Positions 18,968 to 30,051 are shown, counted from the first letter of the stretch. The stretch is 64,000 nucleotides of DNA from an uncultured Pseudomonadota bacterium (GCA_949286215.1 CASDYX010000001.1:72530-136529), one strand, 5' to 3'. The notes: generated by a model from the letters alone, not told the origin. Translations and numbers: made by a program.

Positions 18968-20788
18968 TTATGCCATAATTTCTGGTTTGGCGCGTTTTCT
19001 GGCAATCGGATCCAAAATTCTTTTACGCAAGCGTAAAGTTTTTGGTGTGACTTCCAGAAGCTCATCTTCTTGAATGTAAGACAAGGCTTGTTCAAGAGAG
19101 AGTTTGCGCGGCGGAATAAGGTCAATTGCTTCATCCTTACCGGCGGCACGAATGTTGGTTAATTGTTTTGCCTTGGTTGGGTTGACTTCCAAGTCATTGG
19201 ACTTGGTGTGTTCACCAATAATCATTCCGACATAAACCGGAACGTTGGCATCAATAAACATTGGACCGCGGTCTTGCAATTTCCACAAAGAATAAGCAAT
19301 GGCCGTACCGTTTTCGGATGAAATCAAAACACCGTTGCGACGGCTGTCAATTTCGCCTTTGTAGGGTTCATAATCCTTAAAAATACGGTTCATGATACCG
19401 GTACCGCGGGTATCGGTTAAAAATTCGGAGTGATAACCAATAAGACCGCGAGAAGGTGCGTTGAAAATAAGTCTGACTTTGTTGCCGATTTGAGACGGAA
19501 TCATCTCAACAAGCTCGGCTTTGCGTTGTCCGAGTTTTTCAACAACGTTGCCGGAAAATTCTTCATCAACGTCAATAACGACTTCTTCAAAAGGTTCAAG
19601 AAGCTGTCCATTCTCATCTTTTTTCATCAAAACGCGAGGACGAGAAATTGAGAGCTCAAAACCTTCACGGCGCATGGTTTCAATCAAGACGCCTAATTGG
19701 AGTTCACCACGACCGGCAACTTCAAACGAATCTGAAGAATCGGTACGGGAAATTTTAAGGGCAATGTTGCCTTCAGCTTCTTTGCATAGTCTGTCCCAAA
19801 TCATACGAGAAGTAACTTTGTCACCTTCACGTCCGGCTAAAGGAGAATCGTTGATTGAGAAGGTCATAGCCAAAGTCGGTGGGTCTATCGGTTGAGCCTT
19901 AATGGCTTGGTTGACTTCCATTGCGCAGATGGTGTCGGCAACAGTGCCTTTAACCACACCGGCAACGGCGACGATGTCTCCGGCGTGAGCTTCTTCCAAC
20001 GCAACACGCTCTAAGCCGCGGTAAGCCAAAATCTTACTGATGCGGACACGCTCTAACTCTTTATTTTCGCCATCCAAAACTTTAACGGTATCGTTAACGT
20101 GCAGAGTTCCGGTTTGGATTTTTCCGGTGAGCAAACGACCGATGAATTTGTTGGCTTCCAAGGTGGTGGCCAGCATTGAGAATGGTGCATTCAAATCACA
20201 AGCCGGTTCCGGAACATAGTCCAAAATAAGTTGGAAAAGGGGGGTTAAATCTTTCTTTTCATCGGCCATATCTTTAACAGCCCAACCATTACGTCCGGAA
20301 GCATACAAAACAGGGAAATCAAGCTGTTTGTCATTGGCATTAAGGCTGACGAATAAATCAAAAATCTCGTCTAATACTTCATCAACACGAGCATCAGCTT
20401 TATCGGCCTTATTGATGACAACAATCGGGCAGAGACCTAATTTGAGGGCTTTCCCTAAAACGAATTTGGTTTGAGGCATTGGACCTTCGGAAGAATCGAC
20501 CAATAATACAACGCCGTCAACCATTGATAAAATACGTTCTACTTCACCACCAAAGTCTGCGTGGCCCGGTGTATCTACAATATTAATGTGGGTGCCGTTC
20601 CAGTTTACGGATGTGCATTTTGATAAAATGGTAATACCTCTTTCTCTTTCGAGGTCGTTGCTATCCATAACGCATTCGGCAACTTTTTGGTTGTCACGGA
20701 AAGTTCCGCTTTGTCTTAAAAGGCCATCTACCAATGTGGTTTTGCCGTGGTCAACGTGGGCAATGATGGCAATGTTTCTCATATTCAT
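18968..20788 (-). CDS. typA: Ribosome-associated GTPase TypA/BipA
   Basis: Translation-factor GTPase that binds the ribosome and supports 50S assembly under stress. The P-loop [10 protein letters not shown] lies at residues 10-19, RGITI switch region near 50, [13 protein letters not shown] near 72-84 and NKAD near 126-129; the C-terminal BipA domain includes [17 protein letters not shown]. The 606-residue length is typical. AAGGA lies 8 bases before the first ATG (20788), supporting it over the ATG two codons later. It is transcribed alone, bounded by its own terminator. Confidence 0.97.
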   Translation of the reverse strand: MNMRNIAIIAHVDHGKTTLVDGLLRQSGTFRDNQKVAECVMDSNDLERERGITILSKCTSVNWNGTHINIVDTPGHADFGGEVERILSMVDGVVLLVDSSEGPMPQTKFVLGKALKLGLCPIVVINKADKADARVDEVLDEIFDLFVSLNANDKQLDFPVLYASGRNGWAVKDMADEKKDLTPLFQLILDYVPEPACDLNAPFSMLATTLEANKFIGRLLTGKIQTGTLHVNDTVKVLDGENKELERVRISKILAYRGLERVALEEAHAGDIVAVAGVVKGTVADTICAMEVNQAIKAQPIDPPTLAMTFSINDSPLAGREGDKVTSRMIWDRLCKEAEGNIALKISRTDSSDSFEVAGRGELQLGVLIETMRREGFELSISRPRVLMKKDENGQLLEPFEEVVIDVDEEFSGNVVEKLGQRKAELVEMIPSQIGNKVRLIFNAPSRGLIGYHSEFLTDTRGTGIMNRIFKDYEPYKGEIDSRRNGVLISSENGTAIAYSLWKLQDRGPMFIDANVPVYVGMIIGEHTKSNDLEVNPTKAKQLTNIRAAGKDEAIDLIPPRKLSLEQALSYIQEDELLEVTPKTLRLRKRILDPIARKRAKPEIMA

Positions 20789-20949
20789 ATTAGAAATCCT
20801 TGTATGCTGGCAATTGGGTTAAATACCACTAGGCCCGTGAAATCTGTCCTCACAGGGAAAATTGCCTTAAACTCTTGTTTTGTAATTCGCTTTACAATAG
20901 CAAGTTTAATTTATTTTTCAAGAAAATCCTGAAAAAAAATAATGCTTTT

Positions 20950-21969
20950 TTATGAAAAAGATTTGCCGTAGGCTCTTAATTGGTTGCGGACGAATCCTCT
21001 CAAAGATACTTCAGCTCGTGCGCCGTAGTGGCCGATGATTTCTGCGGCGGCAATACCACCAATCATGGCACAAGTACCAAGGCTGCGTCCTTGCGTGTAA
21101 CCATATAAGAATCCGGCGGCGTATAAATCTCCGGCACCGGTTGTATCTACAACTTCGTTTACTTTTTCGGCATCAATGAAAATTTTTATGCGTTGATTGA
21201 CAACGACCGAACCTTGAGCGTTTCTTGTGATGGCTGCAATTTCAACCTTGTCTTTGATGATGTCTAAGCACTCAATTAAATCGTCTTTTTGGTAAAGTGA
21301 TTTGATTTCATCTTCATTGCCAAACAAAATATCAACCTCATTGTCAACAAATTGGCAGAATTCGTCGCGGTGGCGCTCAATGCAACTTTTATCTGACAAG
21401 CTGAAAGCAATCATGCGGTCGTATTTGTGTGCTATTTCACAAGCCTTAAACAAGGCTTCGCGAGCAGAGGCGCTATCCCATAGATAAGCCTCAAGATAGA
21501 TGATGCGTGAGCTTTTGATGACGTTTTCATCTATGTCATCAGCAGAAAGTTTTTGAGCCGCACCAAGATAAGTGAACATTGAACGTTCGGCGTCTGGCGT
21601 TACCAAAACAATACTCCGTCCGGTGGAAGGACCTTGATACAAAGGAGTGGTGAAGAAATCAACTCCGGCAGCACCGATGGAACGTTGAAATTCTTGACCT
21701 AATTCATCATCGTGAACTTTTCCGATAAAGGCCGGTGTGCCTCCCAGTGAAGCAATGGCTGCGACTGTATTGGCAGAAGAGCCGCCCGAAACTTCTCTTT
21801 CCGGAATGAGGTCGGTATATATGGCTCCGGCTGTCGGGGCATCAAGCAAGGTCATGGAACCTTTTTCTAATTTGCGTTCGCTTAAAAAGCCGTCGCCAAC
21901 TTTGGCCAAAACGTCAACTATGGCATTACCTATGCCGGTTACGTCATAAATGATATCACTCTTATTCAT
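20950..21969 (-). CDS. PfkB family kinase (adenosine kinase-like)
   Basis: A 339-residue ribokinase/PfkB-family sugar or nucleoside kinase. The N-terminal glycine motif appears in GGSSANTVAAIASLGG (about 62-77), and the second PfkB signature DTTGAGDLYAAGFLYG (about 274-289) contains the catalytic Asp in GAGD. The alphaproteobacterial homologues are annotated as adenosine kinases, but the sugar substrate cannot be set from sequence. The ATG at 21969 is preferred over GTG at 21972, as both share the same weak AAGAGAA site. Confidence 0.85.
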   Translation of the reverse strand: MNKSDIIYDVTGIGNAIVDVLAKVGDGFLSERKLEKGSMTLLDAPTAGAIYTDLIPEREVSGGSSANTVAAIASLGGTPAFIGKVHDDELGQEFQRSIGAAGVDFFTTPLYQGPSTGRSIVLVTPDAERSMFTYLGAAQKLSADDIDENVIKSSRIIYLEAYLWDSASAREALFKACEIAHKYDRMIAFSLSDKSCIERHRDEFCQFVDNEVDILFGNEDEIKSLYQKDDLIECLDIIKDKVEIAAITRNAQGSVVVNQRIKIFIDAEKVNEVVDTTGAGDLYAAGFLYGYTQGRSLGTCAMIGGIAAAEIIGHYGARAEVSLRGFVRNQLRAYGKSFS

Positions 21970-22051
21970 CACAATGTTCTCTTAAAAAATTAAAGGTTAA
22001 ACTTGATTCTTTTGTAGCTTGCTTTGATTTATTCTGCAAGTCTTATTTCAT

Positions 22052-22083
22052 AAAAAAAAGCCTTTACTTGCGCAAAGGCTTTA
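22052..22083 (-). terminator. Terminator after the ferredoxin gene
   Basis: AAGCCTTT and AAAGGCTT arms around an ACTTGCGC loop, followed on the minus strand by a run of eight T. Confidence 0.88.
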
Positions 22084-22102
22084 TTAATTCTTAAAGCTTG
22101 GA

Positions 22103-22342
22103 TTAAGCTTCTGCTTCCGGCCATTCAGCGGCTTTTTCAGCGTTGAAATCAACCCATTTCGGGTCGGCGTCAGCGTCATTGCAGATTGCTTCATGCGGGC
22201 ATTCAGAAATGCATACGCCGCAGTCGATGCAAGTATCCGGATCAACAACCATTTGGGTCGGACCTTCACGGAAAGCTGAAACCGGGCATACTTCAACGCA
22301 AGATTTGCATTTTACGCAAGCGTCATTTACAACAGAAACCAT
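22103..22342 (-). CDS. Two-cluster bacterial-type ferredoxin
   Basis: A 79-residue electron carrier. Two complete cluster motifs are present: C9-x2-C12-x2-C15-x3-C19-P and C38-x2-C41-x2-C44-x3-C48-P, so it should hold two [4Fe-4S] clusters. The short first loop differs from the FdxA type, which has a longer insertion between the first cysteines. An acidic tail of about 28 residues follows. An AGGAG site precedes the ATG. It is a single-gene unit with its own terminator. Confidence 0.92.
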   Translation of the reverse strand: MVSVVNDACVKCKSCVEVCPVSAFREGPTQMVVDPDTCIDCGVCISECPHEAICNDADADPKWVDFNAEKAAEWPEAEA

Positions 22343-22446
22343 TAATTTAACTCCTAATTGTTGTTCAATAGTTCAAGCCTTAATCTAGCCTGATTTGTCA
22401 TAAAATCAAGCAAAAAAACTTTTGTGTGTCGATTTATTCTCTCGCC

Positions 22447-22475
22447 CTTGCGTTTTGCTTTGAGAGTTCCCATAT
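22447..22475 (+). promoter_or_regulatory. RpoH (sigma-32)-type promoter for htpG
   Basis: CTTGCG at 22447-22452 and CCCATAT at 22469-22475 with a 16-base spacer match the heat-shock sigma pattern (CTTGAA, then CCCATnT). It lies 39 bp before the htpG start. The groES region shows the same layout. Confidence 0.6.
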
Positions 22476-22513
22476 ATTGAGTAACGATTTTTTTTTATAA
22501 AGGACGAAAAATT

Positions 22514-24352
22514 ATGAGCGATAAAATGAATTTTCAAGCCGAAGTCGGTAAATTGTTGGATATTGTGGTCAATTCTTTGTATTCCGAAAGACAAATCTTT
22601 TTAAGAGAATTGATTTCTAATGCCAGTGATGCGTGCGATAAGCTCAAATATTTGGCTTTGACACATCCTGATATCGCAAAGGCTTCCGGACAGATGAAAA
22701 TTAAGATTATCCCTGATGCCAAGAATCGGACTTTGGTGATTGAGGATAACGGTATCGGTATGAACAGAGAAGACCTTATCAATCATTTGGGAACAATTGC
22801 AAAATCAGGTACGGCGGAATTTGTGAAAAATGTGAAAGATAACGGTTCGGCGGTTGATTTAATCGGGCAATTCGGTGTGGGTTTTTATTCGGCCTTTATG
22901 GTGGCTGAAAAAGTTGAAATTACAACGCGAAAAGCCGGAGAAGATAAAGCTTGGGTTTGGATTTCGGATGGTGTCGGCGGGTTTGAAATCAGTGAAGGAA
23001 AAAGAGATACCAATGGTACGGCTATCAAATTGTTCTTAAAAGAAGACGCTAAAGAATTTACCGATACGATTTATTTGCGTCAGATTATCAGAACGTATTC
23101 CGACCATATTGATTATCCAATCGTATTAGAGTTAGGTGAAGCCGGAGAAGAAACGGTTAACTCAGGTTCGGCTTTGTGGGCAAAGCACAAGTCCGAAATC
23201 ACTCAAGAGCAATATAAAGAATTTTATCACCATATTTCTAAAAATTTTGATGAGCCTTGGATGACGTTGCATTTTAAGGCTGAGGGAAATATTGAATATA
23301 CCGGTTTGCTCTATATTCCTTCAACCGCGCCTTATGACTTGTTCCAACCCGATAGAAAGACCGGCTTGAAACTCTATGTCAACAAGGTGTTTATTTCCGA
23401 TAAGGTTGAAGAATTGATGCCGGCTTATTTGCGCTTTGTGAGAGGTGTGATTGACTCGGCTGATTTGCCGTTGAATATTTCGCGTGAGATGCTGCAACAA
23501 TCGCCTTTGATTGCCAAAATTAAATCCGGTACAGTTAATCGTTTGCTCAAAGAATTAAAGAATCGCAGCCAGGATTATGAGGATTATAAAAAATTCTGGG
23601 ATGCGTTCGGTATTGCCTTTAAGGAAGGTATTTATGAAGACTTTGCGAATCGTGCAGAAATTGCCGAATTGTCTCGTTTCTATTCAACAAATGATATTAA
23701 TAAGCTGACCTCACTCGATGAATATATCAGCCGAGCTCAGCCGGAGCAAAAAGCTATTTATTATATCACGGGTGATGATGTTAATACGTTGGTTAATAAC
23801 CCGCAGTTGGAAGCCTTTAAGGCAAAAGGAATCGAAGTCTTGCTTCTTGTGGACCCAATTGATGAGTTTTGGACACAGACTTTGCTCAATTATAAAGATT
23901 TTGCCATTAAGCATATTTCGCAAGCCGATATTGATTTGGGGCTTAAACGTGATGAGGCAAAAGCAGATGAGGGTTCCCTTAAAAAATTGACCGATTTGAT
24001 GAGCGAAATGTTTAAGTCTGAAGTGGCAAAAGTTACCACAACCGATAAGTTGACCAAATCTCCGGTTAGCTTGACAGTGGAAGACGGACAGATGAGTATT
24101 CATTTGGAAAGATTAATGCGTAATCATCAACAACAAACGGCTTTTGCAAGCTCAAGAATCTTGCAACTTAACCCGTATCATCCGTTGATTATTAAGCTCT
24201 CGGAGGCGGTTAATGATGAGGCTATGAGGGCTAAGGTTGAGGAAGTGGCTAAAATTTTGCTCGACCAAGCCAAAATTGCCGAAGGGGAGGCTATTCAAGA
24301 TTCCTCTTTCTATAGTGAAAAAGTCAGCGAGTATATCTTGAAGGCTTTTTAA
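22514..24352 (+). CDS. htpG: Chaperone HtpG (Hsp90)
   Basis: ATP-dependent cytoplasmic chaperone. The N-terminal GHKL domain carries LISNASDACDKL (about 34-45), DNGIGMNREDL (about 77-87) and GQFGVGFYSAF (about 117-127), which bind ATP; the middle-domain catalytic Arg lies in the NISREMLQQSP stretch (about 325-335). The 612-residue length is normal. It starts after an AAAGGA site and an apparent heat-shock promoter, and ends at its own terminator, so it is a single-gene heat-shock unit. Confidence 0.98.
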   Translation: MSDKMNFQAEVGKLLDIVVNSLYSERQIFLRELISNASDACDKLKYLALTHPDIAKASGQMKIKIIPDAKNRTLVIEDNGIGMNREDLINHLGTIAKSGTAEFVKNVKDNGSAVDLIGQFGVGFYSAFMVAEKVEITTRKAGEDKAWVWISDGVGGFEISEGKRDTNGTAIKLFLKEDAKEFTDTIYLRQIIRTYSDHIDYPIVLELGEAGEETVNSGSALWAKHKSEITQEQYKEFYHHISKNFDEPWMTLHFKAEGNIEYTGLLYIPSTAPYDLFQPDRKTGLKLYVNKVFISDKVEELMPAYLRFVRGVIDSADLPLNISREMLQQSPLIAKIKSGTVNRLLKELKNRSQDYEDYKKFWDAFGIAFKEGIYEDFANRAEIAELSRFYSTNDINKLTSLDEYISRAQPEQKAIYYITGDDVNTLVNNPQLEAFKAKGIEVLLLVDPIDEFWTQTLLNYKDFAIKHISQADIDLGLKRDEAKADEGSLKKLTDLMSEMFKSEVAKVTTTDKLTKSPVSLTVEDGQMSIHLERLMRNHQQQTAFASSRILQLNPYHPLIIKLSEAVNDEAMRAKVEEVAKILLDQAKIAEGEAIQDSSFYSEKVSEYILKAF

Positions 24353-24373
24353 GAGATATTGCGTTGTTAAGAG

Positions 24374-24409
24374 AGAACCTCGGGTTGTGAAATTCGGGGT
24401 TCTTTTTTA
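24374..24409 (+). terminator. Terminator after htpG
   Basis: AGAACCTCG (24374-24382) pairs with CGGGGTTCT (24395-24403, one G-T pair), followed by a T-run. Confidence 0.85.
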
Positions 24410-24465
24410 ATCAAATTTTATTGTTTTAGAAGATAGAATGACGGAAATTGTTAGGGAGAATCGAT

Positions 24466-25143
24466 ATGCTTTATTTGATATGCGGGTTTTTATTTGGGTT
24501 ATTTATTCCTTATATGGCGCGGCGTTTTGCTAAATTTATGCCGGCAACCGCGGCTTATGCTTTGGTGCGCTTGATTTGGCCGGTAAAAACAGTGTCGGCC
24601 GAGAAAAAAAGAAACAATCCGCGCTATCAAAAACTTATCAGTGACTATGTTATGCGTAGTCTCGGCTATGGTATTTTGGTGGCAGCTATTTCTTATGGTG
24701 CTTATTGGCAATTCGGGAGTGAGCATTTGTGGTGGATACTCTCCTTTATTTGGATTTTGATGCTGTTGTTTGAGGTTGACTATAAGACTTACTTTTTGCC
24801 TGATATTCTTACTTTTCCATTGTTGTTGGTTGGGTTCTTATATGCGGTTTTGGTGGGCGGAATCGTGGGCCCTGCAGAAAGCTCTATCGGCGCCGTTGCG
24901 GGATATGTATTGCCTGTGCTCGCCAGCCTTTGCTTGGTTTGGAAAAATAAAGATGTATTCGGCGGCGGAGATATTAAGCTTTTATCAGCCGTTGGGGCTT
25001 GGCTCGGTGTGGAAAATTTGCTCTATGTGATTATTCTCTCCTGCGTGGTTTTCGGGATTTATGCGCTTTTTACGCGCAAGCGTTCCGGTGCATTTGGTCC
25101 GGCTATTGCAATATCTGCAATAATTGTTGCTTTTTACGCGTAA
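24466..25143 (+). CDS. A24-family prepilin peptidase-like membrane protease
   Basis: A 225-residue membrane aspartyl protease of the type IV prepilin peptidase family. The two catalytic aspartates are in FEVDYKTYFLPD and in FGGGDIKLLSAVGAWLG, each next to a membrane helix. About six helices are predicted. The N-terminal methyltransferase/zinc region of full PilD is absent, and residues 30-75 instead form a basic loop. The ATG at 24466 has AGGGAG 7 bases upstream; an upstream in-frame start at 24448 overlaps this site. No pilin or secretion gene is nearby, so its substrate is unknown. It may be a CpaA-type pilus peptidase. Confidence 0.85.
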   Translation: MLYLICGFLFGLFIPYMARRFAKFMPATAAYALVRLIWPVKTVSAEKKRNNPRYQKLISDYVMRSLGYGILVAAISYGAYWQFGSEHLWWILSFIWILMLLFEVDYKTYFLPDILTFPLLLVGFLYAVLVGGIVGPAESSIGAVAGYVLPVLASLCLVWKNKDVFGGGDIKLLSAVGAWLGVENLLYVIILSCVVFGIYALFTRKRSGAFGPAIAISAIIVAFYA

Positions 25144-25193
25144 TGAGGTAAAATCTTAAAACAATTAAATATTTCCAGTTGAGGGTGATGAAA

Positions 25194-25913
25194 ATGATGA
25201 TGAAAAAAGCTTGGGAAAAAGATAAACGTAAAGTCAAAAAATTGGTCGAAGGCACAAATTTTGACTTGTTTATTTTATCATTGATTTGTGTTGATGCCGT
25301 GGCTCTCGGGTTTATGACCTCGGAAATTACCAATGTCTTTTTTGATCATGTCTTGTTTATTTTAGATAGGTTGTGCATGGCTATCTTCATTATGGAAATG
25401 TTGATGAAGATTTATGCTTATGGCAAAGGCTTCTTTAAAAACGGCTGGAATGTGTTTGATTTTGTAATCGTGGCTATTTCTTCCGTGCCGTTTGCCAGCT
25501 ACTTTATTGTTTTGAGAACCTTTAGATTGTTCCGCTCTCTAAAGTATGTTAATAAATTTTCCAGACTGAAATTCATTATTAATACCTTTATTGCCTTGCT
25601 CCCAATCTTTGGGGCAATGTTGGCGGTGTTTGCAATCTTCTTTTATGTTTTCTCAATTATTGCCGTTTGCTTGTTTGGCGATATTTTTGTAGAGTTTGCT
25701 TCTTTGGGCGATTCAATGTTTACGCTCTTACAAGTCTTTTCTTTGGATGGTTGGGCTTCAAATATTGCTCGTCCGGTAATGTCGGTCTTCCCACATGCAT
25801 GGATTTTCTTTGTATCTTTCTTGTTTATCTCTTTCTTGATTATTTTGAGCTTTGTGCTCAGTGCAATCGGGGAAGTGGTTCGCAGAGAATTTCAACTAAA
25901 ATCCAGATTGTAA
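25194..25913 (+). CDS. Single-domain voltage-gated ion channel (BacNav/NaChBac-like)
   Basis: A 239-residue ion-transport-domain protein with six membrane helices. S4 is seen in VLRTFRLFRSLKYV, with Arg/Lys at every third position (four charges). The pore loop carries FSLDGWAS where NaChBac has TLESWAS, so Asp replaces the filter Glu. Four subunits would form a Na+ or Ca2+ channel. GAGGG (25181-25185) lies 8 bases before ATG 25194; TTG 25179 overlaps this site, so it is rejected as a start. The gene is transcribed alone with a bidirectional terminator behind it. Confidence 0.85.
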   Translation: MMMKKAWEKDKRKVKKLVEGTNFDLFILSLICVDAVALGFMTSEITNVFFDHVLFILDRLCMAIFIMEMLMKIYAYGKGFFKNGWNVFDFVIVAISSVPFASYFIVLRTFRLFRSLKYVNKFSRLKFIINTFIALLPIFGAMLAVFAIFFYVFSIIAVCLFGDIFVEFASLGDSMFTLLQVFSLDGWASNIARPVMSVFPHAWIFFVSFLFISFLIILSFVLSAIGEVVRREFQLKSRL

Positions 25914-25928
25914 AATCCATATAAAAAC

Positions 25929-25965
25929 AAAACCCCGGAAGATTTATTCTTCGGGGGTTTTTGTT
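25929..25965. terminator. Bidirectional terminator after the ion channel
   Basis: AACCCCGGAAGA (25931-25942) pairs with TCTTCGGGGGTT (25948-25959) with one mismatch; T-rich on both outer sides. Confidence 0.85.
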
Positions 25966-25981
25966 TTGAAAAGCTATTTTC

Positions 25982-26575
25982 TTATACTGCGCATTTGACG
26001 CAGAGTTTGAAGATGGTTTTGACTGTGTCTTTGGCCTCGTCATAGTTAAATTTGTTGGCCAGAAGAGAGTCATTGAAACAAATCATGGTTCGGAAGACCA
26101 TACAGATGGTCGGGCAATCAACCCCTTGAGAGGTTTGACGGATGCCGTTTTCATCATCAATTTGCGAGCCCAATATGGCTTTCAACATATTATATTCGGC
26201 TTCGGATACCTGAAGCGGAAGGTTGAAACTTTTGTGCTCTTTGCCTATTTCTTCCATGTATTTCAGCGCAATTTGGTAGCCGGTGAGGAAAGGTGAGTTC
26301 GGGCTTTCTTTTATCCATCGTTGCAGTTTGGCAATATCATACTTTAACTGCATTTTGGCCAGCAGTTTGAATTCATCATAAGCAATGTGTTTAGGGTCGC
26401 TTATGATTTCTTGCTGCTTTTGTGAATCCGAGACAAAAGCCCTCATCTCTTGTTCAATTTGCGACTTGCTGCCGAAACGAGCTGTTACGGTGTTGAAATA
26501 CTGTTCGATTACTTTTTGGCTGAATTTGAGTTTGAAGTTCAATACCTCAAACATCATGAGTTGTAATTTTTCCAT
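25982..26575 (-). CDS. Hypothetical protein
   Basis: A 197-residue soluble, mostly helical protein, not recognised. It has no signal peptide. Helical stretches cover roughly residues 1-120 with many Gln/Lys/Glu. Five cysteines lie in the last 50 residues (CPTIC, FKLCVKC at the C terminus), suggesting a metal site or disulfide, though spacing does not match a known cluster. It is convergent with the ion channel and diverges from groES across about 190 bp. Confidence 0.65.
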   Translation of the reverse strand: MEKLQLMMFEVLNFKLKFSQKVIEQYFNTVTARFGSKSQIEQEMRAFVSDSQKQQEIISDPKHIAYDEFKLLAKMQLKYDIAKLQRWIKESPNSPFLTGYQIALKYMEEIGKEHKSFNLPLQVSEAEYNMLKAILGSQIDDENGIRQTSQGVDCPTICMVFRTMICFNDSLLANKFNYDEAKDTVKTIFKLCVKCAV

Positions 26576-26692
26576 CTCAAATGAAGTTTTAATAGTGAAA
26601 CATAAATATAATTCAATTGCGTTCTAAAATACGCTTTTTGGTATTTTTGTCAAAAACTTTTTGAATATTTTTGCTGAATTTTATTTTCCCCG

Positions 26693-26721
26693 CTTGACAA
26701 GGCGGTTTTTGATACCTAACT
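26693..26721 (+). promoter_or_regulatory. Heat-shock or sigma-70-like promoter for groESL
   Basis: CTTGAC at 26693-26698 and CCTAACT at 26715-26721 with a 16-base spacer match the layout before htpG. TTGACA can also be read as a sigma-70 -35 box, but its matching -10 (TAACTA) is poor. No CIRCE inverted repeat was found. Confidence 0.5.
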
Positions 26722-26767
26722 AAATGTCAGATGAAAAAACTTTTGAATTAAACAAAGGAGTTTACTT

Positions 26768-27055
26768 ATGAAAATTAGACCATTACATGACCGTGTCTTG
26801 ATTAAAAGAGTTGAGGAAGTTACTAAAACTGCCGGCGGTATTATTATTCCGGATACAGCTAAAGAAAAACCAAGCGAAGGTATTGTTGAGGCTGTCGGAA
26901 ACGGTTTTCGCGCCGAAGACGGAAAAATTATTCCGATGAGCGTAAAAGAAGGCGATAAGGTCTTGTTTGGTAAATGGTCAGGAACCGAAGTTAAAATCGA
27001 TGGTGAAACAAGATTGATTATGAAAGAATCCGATATTCTCGGCGTGATTGAATAG
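26768..27055 (+). CDS. groES: Co-chaperonin GroES
   Basis: The 95-residue lid of the chaperonin. It opens [20 protein letters not shown], then has the mobile loop around residues 18-34 and ends in the conserved DILGVIE. An AAAGGAG site precedes the ATG at 26768. The gene is 31 bp upstream of groEL and shares its transcript; a heat-shock-like promoter lies 46 bp upstream. Confidence 0.98.
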   Translation: MKIRPLHDRVLIKRVEEVTKTAGGIIIPDTAKEKPSEGIVEAVGNGFRAEDGKIIPMSVKEGDKVLFGKWSGTEVKIDGETRLIMKESDILGVIE

Positions 27056-27071
27056 TTTTTTAATTTTTTAG

Positions 27072-28727
<1,656 letters not shown>

Positions 28728-28752
28728 TTTTAGCTGTTTTCCTTTGCAGTGG

Positions 28753-28788
28753 AAAAACACCTCTGAGTTTTCAGAGGTGTTTTTTTAA
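28753..28788 (+). terminator. Terminator after groEL
   Basis: AAACACCTCTGA (28755-28766), GTTT loop, TCAGAGGTGTTT (28771-28782), then a T-run; a perfect 12-bp stem. Confidence 0.95.
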
Positions 28789-28830
28789 TGCTTATTTTAT
28801 TCTCTTTTGTTATATTTGTAAGAGAGAGGT

Positions 28831-29274
28831 ATGATGACAAATTTTAATAATTTAGATGAACTCAAAACTCTGAAAGCCAGAGGTGTTGTGAATGATATGC
28901 AATATGAGCAACTTAAAAGCCAAATTGCTAAGCGTATTATTCGTGGACGCCGTGAAGAGGCTTATGCTAAAAGCGGAATAATCTATATCTTATTGGCATT
29001 CTTTTTGGGTACAATCGGAGTTCATAATCTTTATGCCGGTTATGCTAAACGAGGGTGGACACAGGCAATTTTGACTATTGTCTCTCCGTTGTTTGCTTTT
29101 TTGCCATTGCTTCTTACAGCCACTTGGGCTTGGGGAGAGTTATTCGTGGTTAATAAAAGAGCAAATGGTGTTTTTTTTAAGGGTTCAAAAATCGTTATTT
29201 GGAGTTTGAGAATCTTATCAATCATTGTGTTTGTTTGGGTGTGGCAAAATGCTGATTTGGTAACCGAATCTTAA
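28831..29274 (+). CDS. TM2 domain membrane protein with N-terminal SHOCT-like motif
   Basis: A 147-residue protein. Residues 9-30 (LDELKTLKARGVVNDMQYEQ) look like a short SHOCT motif. Residues 45-100 have the TM2 pattern: helix, then FLGTIGVHNLYAGY, then RGWTQAIL and a second helix pair. A fourth hydrophobic stretch lies near 122-138. TM2 proteins are of unknown function. Two ATGs (28831 and 28834) are possible; the GAGAGAGG tract better suits the second. It is a single gene before the histidine phosphatase. Confidence 0.75.
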   Translation: MMTNFNNLDELKTLKARGVVNDMQYEQLKSQIAKRIIRGRREEAYAKSGIIYILLAFFLGTIGVHNLYAGYAKRGWTQAILTIVSPLFAFLPLLLTATWAWGELFVVNKRANGVFFKGSKIVIWSLRILSIIVFVWVWQNADLVTES

Positions 29275-29313
29275 GTCAATCTATGGCATAGTGTCGGTTG
29301 AGAGGTTAGTGAG

Positions 29314-29934
29314 ATGAAGAAACATTTTTATATTTTTCGGCATGGGCAAACAATTTGGAACGCTGAAGGTCGTCCGCAAGGACAACATGAATATCCTGTG
29401 CCCTTAACCGTAATCGGACGTGAGCAAGCCCAAAGTTTGGCTGATAAACTTAAAGATAAAAAAATTAAGCTTATTATCAGTTCGGATTTGTTGCGGGCTC
29501 AGCAAACAGGTGAAATTGTGGCAAATGCTCTTAAGGCACCGATTGTTTTTGATAAAAGATTGCGTGAAGTTAATTACGGAATCTTGAATGGTCTTTATAC
29601 AATTGAGCGAGAAGAGGTTTATCCTGATTTCAAAAAATCTTATGAAAACCCCGAAATCCCTTTTCCGCAAGGAGAGAGCTTGAGTCAAGTTGCTTTGCGT
29701 ATGATTGATGCTATTAGAGATGCTTGCGCTAAATATTCTTATCGGGCTATCGGTTTGTCTTCTCACGGGCATGCAATTACATCTTTGATTCAAGAAGTTT
29801 TCGGATATCCCGTTCAAAGAGTCGAAAATTGCGACTATGTGCATATTACTTATGATTTGGAAAAGGATAAATTTGAGGGAATTGATCTTCCTCCCAAAAG
29901 AGAAATTTATAAACCTATTATTCCGAATTATTAG
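29314..29934 (+). CDS. Histidine phosphatase family protein (phosphoglycerate mutase-like)
   Basis: A 206-residue member of the histidine phosphatase superfamily. The phosphate-pocket motif FRHGQTIWNAEGRPQGQ starts at residue 8, with the catalytic His in RHG; SSHGHAITSLIQ (about 149-160) supplies the second His. Glu in REVNYG and PFPQGESL is the likely acid. The substrate is not set by sequence: broad phosphatase activity or cofactor-dependent mutase are both possible. It lies 39 bp after the TM2 gene and the tRNA-Gly follows. Confidence 0.88.
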   Translation: MKKHFYIFRHGQTIWNAEGRPQGQHEYPVPLTVIGREQAQSLADKLKDKKIKLIISSDLLRAQQTGEIVANALKAPIVFDKRLREVNYGILNGLYTIEREEVYPDFKKSYENPEIPFPQGESLSQVALRMIDAIRDACAKYSYRAIGLSSHGHAITSLIQEVFGYPVQRVENCDYVHITYDLEKDKFEGIDLPPKREIYKPIIPNY

Positions 29935-30051
29935 CAAAAACAAATTGTTATGCGCTTTTGCTTTTGAGGGCTATAAAAAAAATAAAAAAAATTGAATTTT
30001 ATGCTTGCATTTTTTTTTGAATATGGTAATTAATATCTCGTTCTAGTTAAT

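Noticed and set aside
26580-26767. A CIRCE element before groES
   Set aside because: No TTAGCACTC-N9-GAGTGCTAA-like inverted repeat could be found in the gap.
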